Positions 1 to 8,016 of a stretch of DNA of 64,000 nt are shown piece after piece (the first letter of the stretch is position 1; the number at the start of each line of letters is the position of its first letter). A program made the position numbers and the translations under genes. Location of the stretch: NCBI RefSeq assembly GCF_003391055.1, contig NZ_QUAJ01000005.1, forward strand, positions 1 through 64,000, written 5' to 3'. The DNA comes from Psychrilyobacter piezotolerans (GTDB taxonomy: Bacteria; Fusobacteriota; Fusobacteriia; Fusobacteriales; Fusobacteriaceae). The notes under the pieces were generated by a model that ran no database searches, was not told the DNA's origin, and worked only from the letters and a program-made list of their open reading frames with translations.

Positions 1-227
1 ATGGGAGGGTAGTTGCCATAAGAATATTGAGGGAATAAGGCCTTCAAAAAAAATAGTGAGGACGTTTGTTTGCTATACAAAAATTCTTGTTTTCAGTATT
101 AAATACTATGAAATATCCATAAATAAGTAATTATTTGTCAAATTAACAAAGTTAAAAACTTAATAGATACATTGAGTTATCAAGGAAAATTAATTAAAAA
201 AACTATTTACAAATAGGGAGAGAAAAG
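1..227. other. Intergenic start of window; possible last codons of an upstream gene
   Basis: No complete gene is visible. One forward frame reads GRVVAIRILRE and stops at about position 38, which could be the C-terminus of a gene lying before the window; another frame stays open to about 130 without a recognisable product. The rest is AT-rich and leads to a good ribosome binding site (AGGGAGAG) just before 228. Confidence in any coding tail is low. Confidence 0.3.
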
Positions 228-809
228 ATGTTAGATACACATGGAAGAAAGTTTGTACAGCCAATAATTAAATATCTTGCAGATAGGTGCATAAGGGCGG
301 GTCTCAGTGCTAATCAAGTTACGATTATAGCCCTTCTATTGGGACTCAGTGTCCCTTTATCTATACATCTGGGTTATTCATTGGTAGGAGCGATTCTTTT
401 ATGGGTATCCGGGCTTTTGGATGCTGTAGATGGAACCATTGCCAGGTTAAAAGGGTCTAACCTTTTCGGGGCACTTATGGATATTACCTTTGACAGGATA
501 GTAGAGATTGGGATAATATTGGTGCTGGCTGTAAAATATCCGGAAAATAATTTTTTATTTCTCCTCCTTGCATCCAGCATCATAATCAGTATGACTATAT
601 TTTTAACGGTGGGAACGTTATCAACAAAAATAAGTGAAAAATCTTTCTACTACCAGCCAGGTTTAGCAGAAAGAACTGAAGGTTTTATATTTTTTACAGG
701 GATGATTTTATTCCCGCAGTATTTAAAAATAATAGTAATTATATTTATCCTGATAATAATATTTACTGCCGGTCAGAGGATGGCAGAGGCCAGAAAGATA
801 TTAAAATAA
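228..809 (+). CDS. CDP-alcohol phosphatidyltransferase family protein
   Basis: A 193-residue integral membrane enzyme of the family that transfers a phosphatidyl or phospho-alcohol group from a CDP-linked donor to an alcohol acceptor, at the cytoplasmic membrane. The signature is seen around residues 67-88: DGTIAR, then G, then the paired aspartates in DITFD. The spacing between AR and G is 7, one shorter than the textbook 8-9. Several hydrophobic membrane segments flank this motif. The ATG is preceded by AGGGAGAG at good distance, and the gene is monocistronic, closed by a terminator at 811-860. The substrate (glycerol phosphate, inositol phosphate, serine or another alcohol) cannot be told from the sequence. 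Confidence 0.85.
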   Translation: MLDTHGRKFVQPIIKYLADRCIRAGLSANQVTIIALLLGLSVPLSIHLGYSLVGAILLWVSGLLDAVDGTIARLKGSNLFGALMDITFDRIVEIGIILVLAVKYPENNFLFLLLASSIIISMTIFLTVGTLSTKISEKSFYYQPGLAERTEGFIFFTGMILFPQYLKIIVIIFILIIIFTAGQRMAEARKILK

Positions 810-810
810 A

Positions 811-860
811 AAAAAGAGGAATATCTATCCTGAAATTTGGCAGATACTCCTCTTTTTTTT
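811..860 (+). terminator. Rho-independent terminator after the CDP-alcohol transferase
   Basis: AAGAGGAATATCT pairs with AGATACTCCTCTT and is followed by a run of T. It begins two bases after the stop codon. Confidence 0.8.
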
Positions 861-929
861 ATTAAGTAACCCAAGTTGCTACCTCATAAGATATTTAAAT
901 TTTCATCAAAAAGTAAGGGTCATAGAACT

Positions 930-962
930 ATTAGTTTATTTCATAAATATAGAATTTTAAGA
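930..962 (+). repeat. 33-nt dispersed repeat, partner at 55630-55662
   Basis: Begins ATTAGTTTA and ends ATAGAATTTTAAGA. It matches 55630-55662 in the same orientation with about five mismatches. It lies in the gene-free stretch 861-1345, which otherwise holds only the structured repeat copy described at 1012-1296. Confidence 0.5.
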
Positions 963-1011
963 AAATGAGATAAAGAGACTCGCTAAGAGATCATTTTTGA
1001 GGTTAAAAACC

Positions 1012-1296
1012 ATTTTTTGACGCAGACCAATATCTGACTTTTCTTTGGACTTTTATCTGAAGTTTATAGTCGTCTAGCTTTTCTTTTAAATTCCTTTTTC
1101 TAGATGTTTCCTAGCTTCTCAGTAAATATATTGCTAGTTTCGTCGTGCCCACCATGCCCGTCAGGCACCCCGATAAGAAACGGGGATCCATGGACTTACC
1201 CCTATAACATCGTTTAGAAAAAGTCTGTTTTTCTTTCCTCTATTTCTTTTTCAGATAAAAAGAAACAGAGCCAGTTAAGGATGGAATCCTTAGGTC
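1012..1296 (-). repeat. Structured dispersed repeat, copy A
   Basis: Read on the minus strand, this copy starts with a small hairpin AAGGA-loop-TCCTT (1277-1291), then a longer hairpin with arms at 1238-1251 and 1257-1270, then an inner hairpin CCCCG/CGGGG (1168-1185), a TGCC/GGCA box (about 1152-1167), the box GACGACTATAAACTTC (about 1059-1074) and ends near AGTCAGATATTGGTCTGCG. The same order of boxes is found at 29511-29707 and 59221-59414 and, shortened, at 34695-34800. The hairpin arms differ between copies but remain complementary. No open reading frame of note lies within it. Function unknown. Confidence 0.75.
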
Positions 1297-1345
1297 TTTT
1301 TTACAAATAGCAACTTAGGTTGAATATATATATTTGCTATAAAAT

Positions 1346-2128
1346 TTATTCAACTGTGAATAGCGGCATTTTAAATTCTTCTACCCCGTATGCAGAGATA
1401 AGTTTTTTAGTTTCCTTGGATGTGATCCAATTCATAAATATTTTGGCATTTTCATAGTGGATCATCTTATTTTTATCTGGGTTTATAGTAATAACGCTAT
1501 ATTCGTTGATTAGATTTTTATCGTTATCTACTTTGATCTCTAAATGTAACTGATCTTTTAAGTGTAAGTAAGTAGACATATCTGTAAGGGTATAATATCC
1601 TTTTTCACTGGCAATTTTAAGGGTGGCAGCCATACCGTTTCCACTGGAAATATACCAGTCTTTGTCTGTATCTATCCCTTCATTTTTCCAAAGGGAAATT
1701 TCTTTTTTGTTTGTACCTGAGTCATCTCCCCTGGATATAAATTTATATTGGTTTTTATTTATCTGGTTAAGAGCATCATCCAGATCTTTGAATTTTTTCC
1801 CATCTTCAGGTCCCACAAGGATGAAAAAATTATGCATGAATTGAACTCTGTCTATTCCGTTCCCGGCTTTTATAAACTTAAGTTCAGATGTTTTAGCATG
1901 AACCAGAAGGGCATCTACCTCACCGTCTTCTCCCATCTTAAGGGCACGGCCTGTACCAACTGCTACAAACTTTACATCAATTCCAGTTTCCTTTTCAAAA
2001 TTTGGCAATATATAATCCAAAAGACCGCTGTCTCTCACACTGGTAGTGGTAGCCAGTAAAAGCTGGTTTGAAGCTCCAAAACTAGCCAGTGATATTAGCA
2101 GCATAAGTGTAAAAATTATTTTTTTCAT
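1346..2128 (-). CDS. tupA: TupA-type tungstate (oxyanion) ABC transporter substrate-binding protein
   Basis: A 260-residue exported binding protein of the family that captures tungstate (or molybdate) in the periplasm. An N-terminal signal peptide (MKKIIFTLMLLISLASFGAS) is followed directly by the family hallmark LLLATTTSVRDSGLLDYILP. The matching permease (TupB) and ATPase (TupC) are not adjacent, which is unusual; the gene instead sits beside fdhD and upstream of fdhF, an enzyme of the W/Mo-bis-MGD class. I infer that it supplies metal to FdhF together with transport subunits encoded elsewhere. The ATG is supported by GGAGGA six to seven bases upstream. Tungstate rather than molybdate or phosphate is a family-level inference. 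Confidence 0.85.
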   Translation of the reverse strand: MKKIIFTLMLLISLASFGASNQLLLATTTSVRDSGLLDYILPNFEKETGIDVKFVAVGTGRALKMGEDGEVDALLVHAKTSELKFIKAGNGIDRVQFMHNFFILVGPEDGKKFKDLDDALNQINKNQYKFISRGDDSGTNKKEISLWKNEGIDTDKDWYISSGNGMAATLKIASEKGYYTLTDMSTYLHLKDQLHLEIKVDNDKNLINEYSVITINPDKNKMIHYENAKIFMNWITSKETKKLISAYGVEEFKMPLFTVE

Positions 2129-2202
2129 GGTATCCTCCGATAAAATAAGTATGACAATAAAGTGGCAGAGATATTTTGACTGTATCTATAGTTTAATTTG
2201 AT

Positions 2203-2910
2203 CTACTTTAAGATTCGCTCTTCATTTAGATAGATAATGGGCTCGCTAGCCATTATTCGTCCAACCACTGTGATACCGGTTTTTTTGGCTAATTCCAAGG
2301 CTGAACTTGTAGGAATACTCCTGGTAACAACAACTGGAATTTCTGCAGCGGCACATTTTAATATCATATCGGTAGAGATCCTGCCGGTAGATATGAGAGC
2401 ACTATCTCTGAGATCATAATGTTTGATCAGGCAGGCTCCTATAATCTTATCCACAGCATTATGTCTTCCCACATCTTCAAGAGCAATTATCTCTTTATTT
2501 GCACAGTATACAGCACAGCTGTGCATTCCCCCTGTCTTCTGATGTTTTACTGCTAATTTAAACATCTCCATAGTGGCATTTTTTAATGTTTCCAGATCAA
2601 AGGAGATCCGGGACTCTAAAATTTGATCCAGCTTCAGATTAAAGTTGGGGGAACTGCCGCAAGAGCTTGATAATACAGTGTTTAAAGAAAGGTCTTGGTC
2701 CATAGATATAAACTCAGATGTGATATAGATATTTTTTAAACTATTGCAAACTCTGATAGACCCGATGTCTTCCATATCTTCAATGAGGTTTCGTGTATAC
2801 AGGTGACCCATAGCCAGCTCCTTTAAATTTTCAGGAGTACACATAAATGTAATTATTTTTTGATTATCTATAAACAGACTTACATTGGTTTCTTCACAAA
2901 CTGGATACAT
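2203..2910 (-). CDS. fdhD: Formate dehydrogenase accessory sulfurtransferase FdhD
   Basis: A 235-residue protein required for formate dehydrogenase activity; the family moves sulfur from a cysteine desulfurase to the bis-MGD cofactor before it is inserted into FdhF. Visible hallmarks are SSCGSS (around residues 101-106), where the family has its reactive cysteine loop, GGMHSCAVY, EDVGRHNAVDKIIG, STGRIS and VVTRSIPTS. Length is slightly below the roughly 260-275 typical of the family, the difference being at the N-terminus. It is divergent to fdhF, 230 bp away, and co-directional with tupA, so the two genes probably share a promoter. Confidence 0.93.
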   Translation of the reverse strand: MYPVCEETNVSLFIDNQKIITFMCTPENLKELAMGHLYTRNLIEDMEDIGSIRVCNSLKNIYITSEFISMDQDLSLNTVLSSSCGSSPNFNLKLDQILESRISFDLETLKNATMEMFKLAVKHQKTGGMHSCAVYCANKEIIALEDVGRHNAVDKIIGACLIKHYDLRDSALISTGRISTDMILKCAAAEIPVVVTRSIPTSSALELAKKTGITVVGRIMASEPIIYLNEERILK

Positions 2911-3140
2911 AGTTCTATTTTCCCCTTTTTCTATTTTTTTGCAATTATACCACTTTTAAAAAAAAATGTTAACTTAAATTAAATAATTCTTAAATAAAGG
3001 TGGTTAGTGTTAAATTATATTTAAAAAATGATTGATTTATTTTAATATAAGGAGTAAAATTGTTTCGAAAAATGTGAAATTTTTAAGTAGCAAGGAAAAA
3101 TTAAATTATTTTTTAAAGTTTTGTAGGAGGATATCTTAAG

Positions 3141-5813
3141 ATGGTTACGATAAAGATCAATGGTCAGGAAGTAAAAACTTCAAAAAATATGACTATCTGC
3201 CAGGCGGCAGAATCAGCAGGACACATTATACCTTCATTCTGTTATGATGAAAGATTTGAAACAGAAGATAAGTGCGGGATATGTGTTGTAGAGTGTAACA
3301 ATGAAATAGTAAAAGGATGCTCTGTATTGGCAGAAGAGGGGCTGGAGATAAAAACTCATACTCCGGAAATAATAGAAAAAAGAAGGGAAATCCTGGAAAC
3401 TATAATAGCAGATCATCCCTTGGACTGTCTGGTATGTAAAAAATCAGGGCACTGTAAATTACAGGATTATTGCTATGAATATGGGGTAGAACAAAGGCAT
3501 AATGAATGCAGGGAAGAACTTCCTCTGGACAGAAGTAATCCATTTTATGATATAGATCCAAATAAATGTATCTCATGTGGTAAATGTGTGGAGGTATGCA
3601 AAACACAACAATGCAACGATGTGTTGACTTTAGACAGTGATAAAAAAAGGGTAAAAACAGCCGGAGATATGGTAACAAATAATTCCGACTGTGTATTTTG
3701 CGGGAATTGCGTAAGTATCTGTCCTGTAGGAGCTCTCCAGGCCAAGGAAAAGACAAAATATAGAAATTGGGAAGTAAAAAAGACCCAGACAACGTGTTCA
3801 TACTGCGGGGTAGGGTGTCAATTTGAGCTTATTACCAAGAAAGATAAGGTAGTAGGAGTAGAACCGGTACTGGCCAGCCCCAATGACGGGCTGCTGTGTG
3901 TAAAGGGTAAATTCGGATATAAATTTATAGATCATCCGGACAGACTGAAGACACCATTAATCAAAGAAAATGGTAGGTTTAGAGAGGCTGGCTGGAAGGA
4001 AGCATATGAATTATTTGTATCCAAGGCCAATAAAATAAAGGGAGAATTTGGTCCTGATGCACTTGGAGGACTAGCTTCTGCCAGATGTACCAATGAAGAT
4101 AACTTTTTATTTCAAAAATTTATGAGAGTTGCAATTGGAACCAATAATATAGATCACTGTGCCCGTCTCTGACATGCTGCAACAGTTGCCGGGCTTGCAA
4201 CTACATTAGGAAGCGGAGCTATGACAAATAGTATCCATGAAACAGAAAATTCGGATTTAATCTTTGTAATCGGATCAAATCCAAGGGAAAATCATCCTGT
4301 AATAGGAGCTAAGATAAAAAAAGCTTTGAGAAACGGGGCTAAAGTAATACTGGCTGACCCCAGGGAAATAGATTTATCGGAAGATGCAGACGTATATATG
4401 CAGGTAAATGTAGGGGCCAATATAGCCCTTATAAATGGGATGATTCATGTAATTATCTCGGAGAATTTAGTCAATAGTGATTATATCAAAAACCATACTG
4501 AAGGGTATGAAGAGTTAAAGGAAATGGTAAAAAAATATACTCCGGAGATGGCTTCGAAGATATGCGGAGTAGCTCCTGAAAAAATAGCAGAAGCTGCCAG
4601 ATTGTATGCCACAAGTAAGGCTTCTTCAATCTACTATGCAATGGGGATAACTCAGTTTAAAACAGGAACCAATGCTGTAATTGCATTATCAAACCTGGCT
4701 TTAATAACGGGGCAGATAGGAAGACCCGGAACAGGAATCAATCCTTTGAGGGGGCAGAATAATGTGCAGGGGTCGTGTGATATGGGTGCATTCCCGGATA
4801 CCCTGCCTGGATATAAGAGTATTAAGGATGAAAAATTCAGAAAATTATATAGGGAAGAATGGGGTGTTGAATTACCTTCAGAAGCAGGGTTGACTATAAC
4901 ACAAATTATGGACGCAGCCCATCATAAGGATCTAAAATTCTTATTTATCATGGGAGAAAATCCAATTGTATCCGACCCCGATACAACGCATATTATTCAG
5001 TCACTGGAATCTTTGGATTTTTTGGTAGTCCAGGACATCTTCATGACGGAAACAGCTGAATATGCAGATCTTATCCTGCCGGCATTATCATTTGCCGAAA
5101 AAGACGGTACATTTACAAATACCGAAAGAAAGGTACAGAGGGTAAGAAGCGCTATAAAAGGTCCGGGGGAAGCCAAGGCTGACTGGCTGATATTTATGGA
5201 ACTTATGAATGAATTTGGATACGATGTTCATTACGACAGTCCGGCAGATATAATGGATGAGATGGCAAGACTCATACCGCAATATGCAGGAATATCCTAT
5301 GACAGGATAGAAAAAGAAGGATTACAATGGCCGGTAAAGGATAAAAATCATCCCGGGACACCTATCCTTCATGTGGACGGACCTATGAGAGGGAAGGGAC
5401 TGATAGTTCCTGTAGAATATGATCTGCCGGCAGAGATAGTGGATGAAAAATATCCCTATGTATTGACCAATGGTAGAAATCTATATCACTATCATACCAG
5501 AACCATGACTGCCAAAACAGAGGGACTCCATGAAAAGTCACCGGAATCTTATATCGAGATAAATCCAACAACCTGTGAGGAAATAGGGGTAAAAGATGGG
5601 GATATGGTAACTGTAACTTCCAGAAGGGGAGCTATCCAGACAAAGGTTGTTGAAACTAAGAAAATCTTAAAGGGCACTGTATTTATGCCTTTCCATTTTG
5701 CCGAAGGATCAGCAAATATGCTGACAGGAACAAAGGCTTTAGATGTGAAATCCGGGGAGCCGGAATTAAAATTAGTAACTGTATCTATAGAAAAATATGA
5801 GGTGAAAAAATAA
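3141..5813 (+). CDS. fdhF: Selenocysteine-containing formate dehydrogenase catalytic subunit
   Basis: An 890-residue protein whose reading frame passes through an in-frame TGA at 4170-4172 (residue 344), read as selenocysteine. Order of domains: plant-type [2Fe-2S] domain (about 1-75), the NuoG-like His-Cys3 [4Fe-4S] motif (HPLDCLVCKKSGHC, about 94-108), two ferredoxin [4Fe-4S] clusters (CISCGKCVEVC and CVFCGNCVSIC), the FDH cluster CSYCGVGC, then the molybdopterin domains and the C-terminal cofactor-binding domain. It catalyses reversible formate oxidation to CO2 in the cytoplasm using W or Mo bis-MGD. RBS TAGGAGGA precedes the ATG. Its stop overlaps the hydA start (TAATG), so the two are translationally coupled. 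Without Sec decoding the product would stop at 343 residues. Confidence 0.95.
4170..4202 (+). promoter_or_regulatory. Bacterial SECIS element of fdhF
   Basis: The UGA at 4170-4172 is followed 11 nt later by a perfect 6-bp hairpin, AGUUGC (4184-4189) with GCAACU (4197-4202), and a 7-nt loop CGGGCUU. Bacterial SECIS elements sit directly downstream of the UGA and SelB recognises guanines in the apical loop. The selD element has a loop starting with the same CGGG. Confidence 0.85.
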
Positions 5814-7519
5814 TGAAAGTAAAGGTTATAATAAATCAAAAAAAATCTATATTTGATACAGAAAAAACTCTTTTACAAAATATAAATGAAATGGGGATAG
5901 AGATCCCCACTCTGTGTCATCATGAAGATATAAGCCCTGCAGGAGTATGTAAGGTATGCTCGGTAGAAATTGCAGGGAGGGGGATTCTTACAAGTTGTGA
6001 TAACTACCCTGAGGATGGGATGGAGTTATTTACCCATTCGGAGGAAGTGGAAAAGTATAGAAAAAACAGGATTGAAGAAATTTTAAAAGACCATTCCAAT
6101 GACTGTCTGACTTGCGAAAAAGCAATGGGAGACTGTGAGCTTCAAAATATATCCTATGAGTATGGTGTGGAAAACAGAGGGGACGGTACCCGTGAAAAAT
6201 CAGCCATAGATAATTCTTCATCTGCATTTGTCAGAGATATGAATAAATGTATAAAATGCCAAAAATGTGTGAAAGTATGTGATGAGATCCAGGGGATCGG
6301 AGTTTACTGTGTGGAAGAGGACGGGTCTATCGGCATGACCCACGATACAGTGGCTGAAACTGATTGCATCTCATGCGGTCAGTGTGTAAAAATATGTCCG
6401 GTAGGAGCACTCCATGAGAAGATAGATTTAAAAAATTTAAACCATGATCTTAAAAATCCCATGAAACATATAGTGGTTCAAATGGCTCCGGCCATTAAAA
6501 ATACCATAGGGGAGGAATTCGGAATCTTACCGGGAACAGATATAACTAAAAAAATGGTTGCTGCTCTGAAAGATTTAGGTTTTGACAGGGTTTTCTCCAC
6601 AGATTTTAGTGCCGATGTGACTATTATGGAAGAGGGAACTGAATTTTTAGACAGATTTACAAATGGCGGTAAGCTGCCTATGTTTACATCATGCTGCCCG
6701 GGATGGATAAATTATGCTGAGATCAACCATCCTGAATTTTTAGATAATCTATCATCCTGCAAGTCCCCCCAGCAAATATTTGGTGCCCTATCCAAGAGTT
6801 ATTATTCAAAAATATCAGGAGTAGAGCCTTCCGAGGTATACTCAGTTTCTATAATGCCCTGTACAGCGAAAAAAGATGAAAATATAAGGGATACAATGAT
6901 GGACCATGAGGGAAATAAAGATGTTGATATGGTAATAACAACAAGGGAATTGGCCAAATTATTCAAATTGAATAAAATAAATTTAGCCGGTTATGAAAAA
7001 GAAGAAGAATTTGACCGGCTGCTGGGTGAAGGAACAGGAGCCGCCAGGATATTTGCTTCAACCGGCGGAGTAATGGAAGCGGCTCTCAGAACAGTTTCAG
7101 ATGTATTGGGAGAAACTAGTCATTCATTGGAATATAAAGAGGTAAGAGGATTTGAAGGGGTAAGAAGAGCTAATCTTGTTTTAGCAGGAAAAGAAGTAAA
7201 TGTTGCAGTAATAAACGGGATTAAAAATGCAACTCCATTTTTAGAGTCAGTAAAAAAAGGTGAAACAACAGTTGATTTTGTTGAAGTAATGGCCTGTGTT
7301 GGAGGATGTTTAAATGGGGGAGGAGCACCTGCCCCGGACAATATGAGAGTTGTAGCGACAAGAAAAATAGGGTTATATGACTCGGATGAAAAATCTGCCT
7401 TGAGAAAATCTCATGAAAATTTAGAGGTAAAAAAACTTTATGAAGATTTTTTAGGGAAACCAGGGGGGCATAAGAGCCACCACCTATTACACACCCACTA
7501 TAAATCCAGAAAAAAATAA
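5813..7519 (+). CDS. hydA: [FeFe] hydrogenase catalytic subunit linked to formate dehydrogenase
   Basis: A 568-residue hydrogenase that reduces protons or oxidises H2 at an H-cluster. Domains: [2Fe-2S] domain (about 1-75), His-Cys3 cluster (HSNDCLTCEKAMGDC), two [4Fe-4S] clusters (CIKCQKCVKVC, CISCGQCVKIC), then the H-cluster motifs TSCCPGW, MPCTAKKDE and EVMACVGGCLNGGG, and a fused small-subunit-like tail near 530-560. The start codon overlaps the fdhF stop. The Fe-S front end has the same architecture as that of FdhF, and no NuoE/NuoF-type NAD(P)H subunits are adjacent. This suggests direct electron exchange between formate and hydrogen, that is a soluble formate-hydrogen lyase or CO2 reductase; that partnership is inference. 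Confidence 0.93.
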   Translation: MKVKVIINQKKSIFDTEKTLLQNINEMGIEIPTLCHHEDISPAGVCKVCSVEIAGRGILTSCDNYPEDGMELFTHSEEVEKYRKNRIEEILKDHSNDCLTCEKAMGDCELQNISYEYGVENRGDGTREKSAIDNSSSAFVRDMNKCIKCQKCVKVCDEIQGIGVYCVEEDGSIGMTHDTVAETDCISCGQCVKICPVGALHEKIDLKNLNHDLKNPMKHIVVQMAPAIKNTIGEEFGILPGTDITKKMVAALKDLGFDRVFSTDFSADVTIMEEGTEFLDRFTNGGKLPMFTSCCPGWINYAEINHPEFLDNLSSCKSPQQIFGALSKSYYSKISGVEPSEVYSVSIMPCTAKKDENIRDTMMDHEGNKDVDMVITTRELAKLFKLNKINLAGYEKEEEFDRLLGEGTGAARIFASTGGVMEAALRTVSDVLGETSHSLEYKEVRGFEGVRRANLVLAGKEVNVAVINGIKNATPFLESVKKGETTVDFVEVMACVGGCLNGGGAPAPDNMRVVATRKIGLYDSDEKSALRKSHENLEVKKLYEDFLGKPGGHKSHHLLHTHYKSRKK

Positions 7520-7527
7520 GTTTATAA

Positions 7528-7570
7528 AAAGGAGGTCTGTATTTTATATATAGACCTCTTTTAATTTTTT
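7528..7570 (+). terminator. Terminator of the fdhF-hydA operon
   Basis: GGAGGTCT pairs with AGACCTCTT around a short AT loop, followed by a T-rich tract, directly after the hydA stop. Confidence 0.75.
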
Positions 7571-7724
7571 TGTACCATGATTTATATACAATTTTTAAAT
7601 TTTGACTATTTATTTGTAACTTTTACCTGTAATAACTTGACACTACCGTTAAAGTATATTAAAATAAGTTAATAAATTAATTTTTTTTAATAATTGAGGT
7701 TGAATAATCATGGAGGTAGTAGGT

Positions 7725-7928
7725 ATGAAAAAAATAATATTAGGTATGATGTTGGTAATCGGTTCTTTATCTTTTTCTAGTGAAGTAAAACTAAGTAACA
7801 TTTTTGATGATTTTAAAAAGGAAAAAAATCAAGAACAGGAGGCTTCTCAGGATAAATTGAATACAGAAAATTCAACAAAGATAAGTAATATTTTTGGCAA
7901 TTATAAACCATTAAATGTAAATAATTAA
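7725..7928 (+). CDS. Small secreted protein with two SNIF repeats
   Basis: A 67-residue protein with a clear signal peptide (MKKIILGMMLVIGSLSFSS). The mature part is about 48 residues, highly charged, and carries two copies of a short motif: KLSNIFDDFK near the start and KISNIFGNYK near the end, joined by a Gln/Glu/Asn-rich linker. I do not recognise the family. The ATG at 7725 is chosen over an in-frame ATG at 7710 because the GGAGGT ribosome binding site lies between them. It is a single gene with its own terminator, between the two hydrogenase genes. Confidence 0.7.
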   Translation: MKKIILGMMLVIGSLSFSSEVKLSNIFDDFKKEKNQEQEASQDKLNTENSTKISNIFGNYKPLNVNN

Positions 7929-7952
7929 TAGTTATTTACATGAATCAAAAAA

Positions 7953-8005
7953 TAAAAAGCCCTCCTATTACTTTAATCACTATTAAAGTTAGGGGGGCTT
8001 TTTTA
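7953..8005. terminator. Bidirectional terminator between converging genes
   Basis: AAAAAGCCCTCCTATTACTTTA pairs with TAAAGTTAGGGGGGCTTTTTT, giving a long stem with A and T runs on opposite sides; it can serve both the small secreted protein gene and the hydrogenase gene converging on it. Confidence 0.85.
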
Positions 8006-8016
8006 TTCACTGATCT

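Noticed and set aside
3400-3801. 133-codon open frame on the minus strand in fdhF
   Set aside because: Shadow of the Cys-rich coding sequence of fdhF; no RBS and implausible protein.
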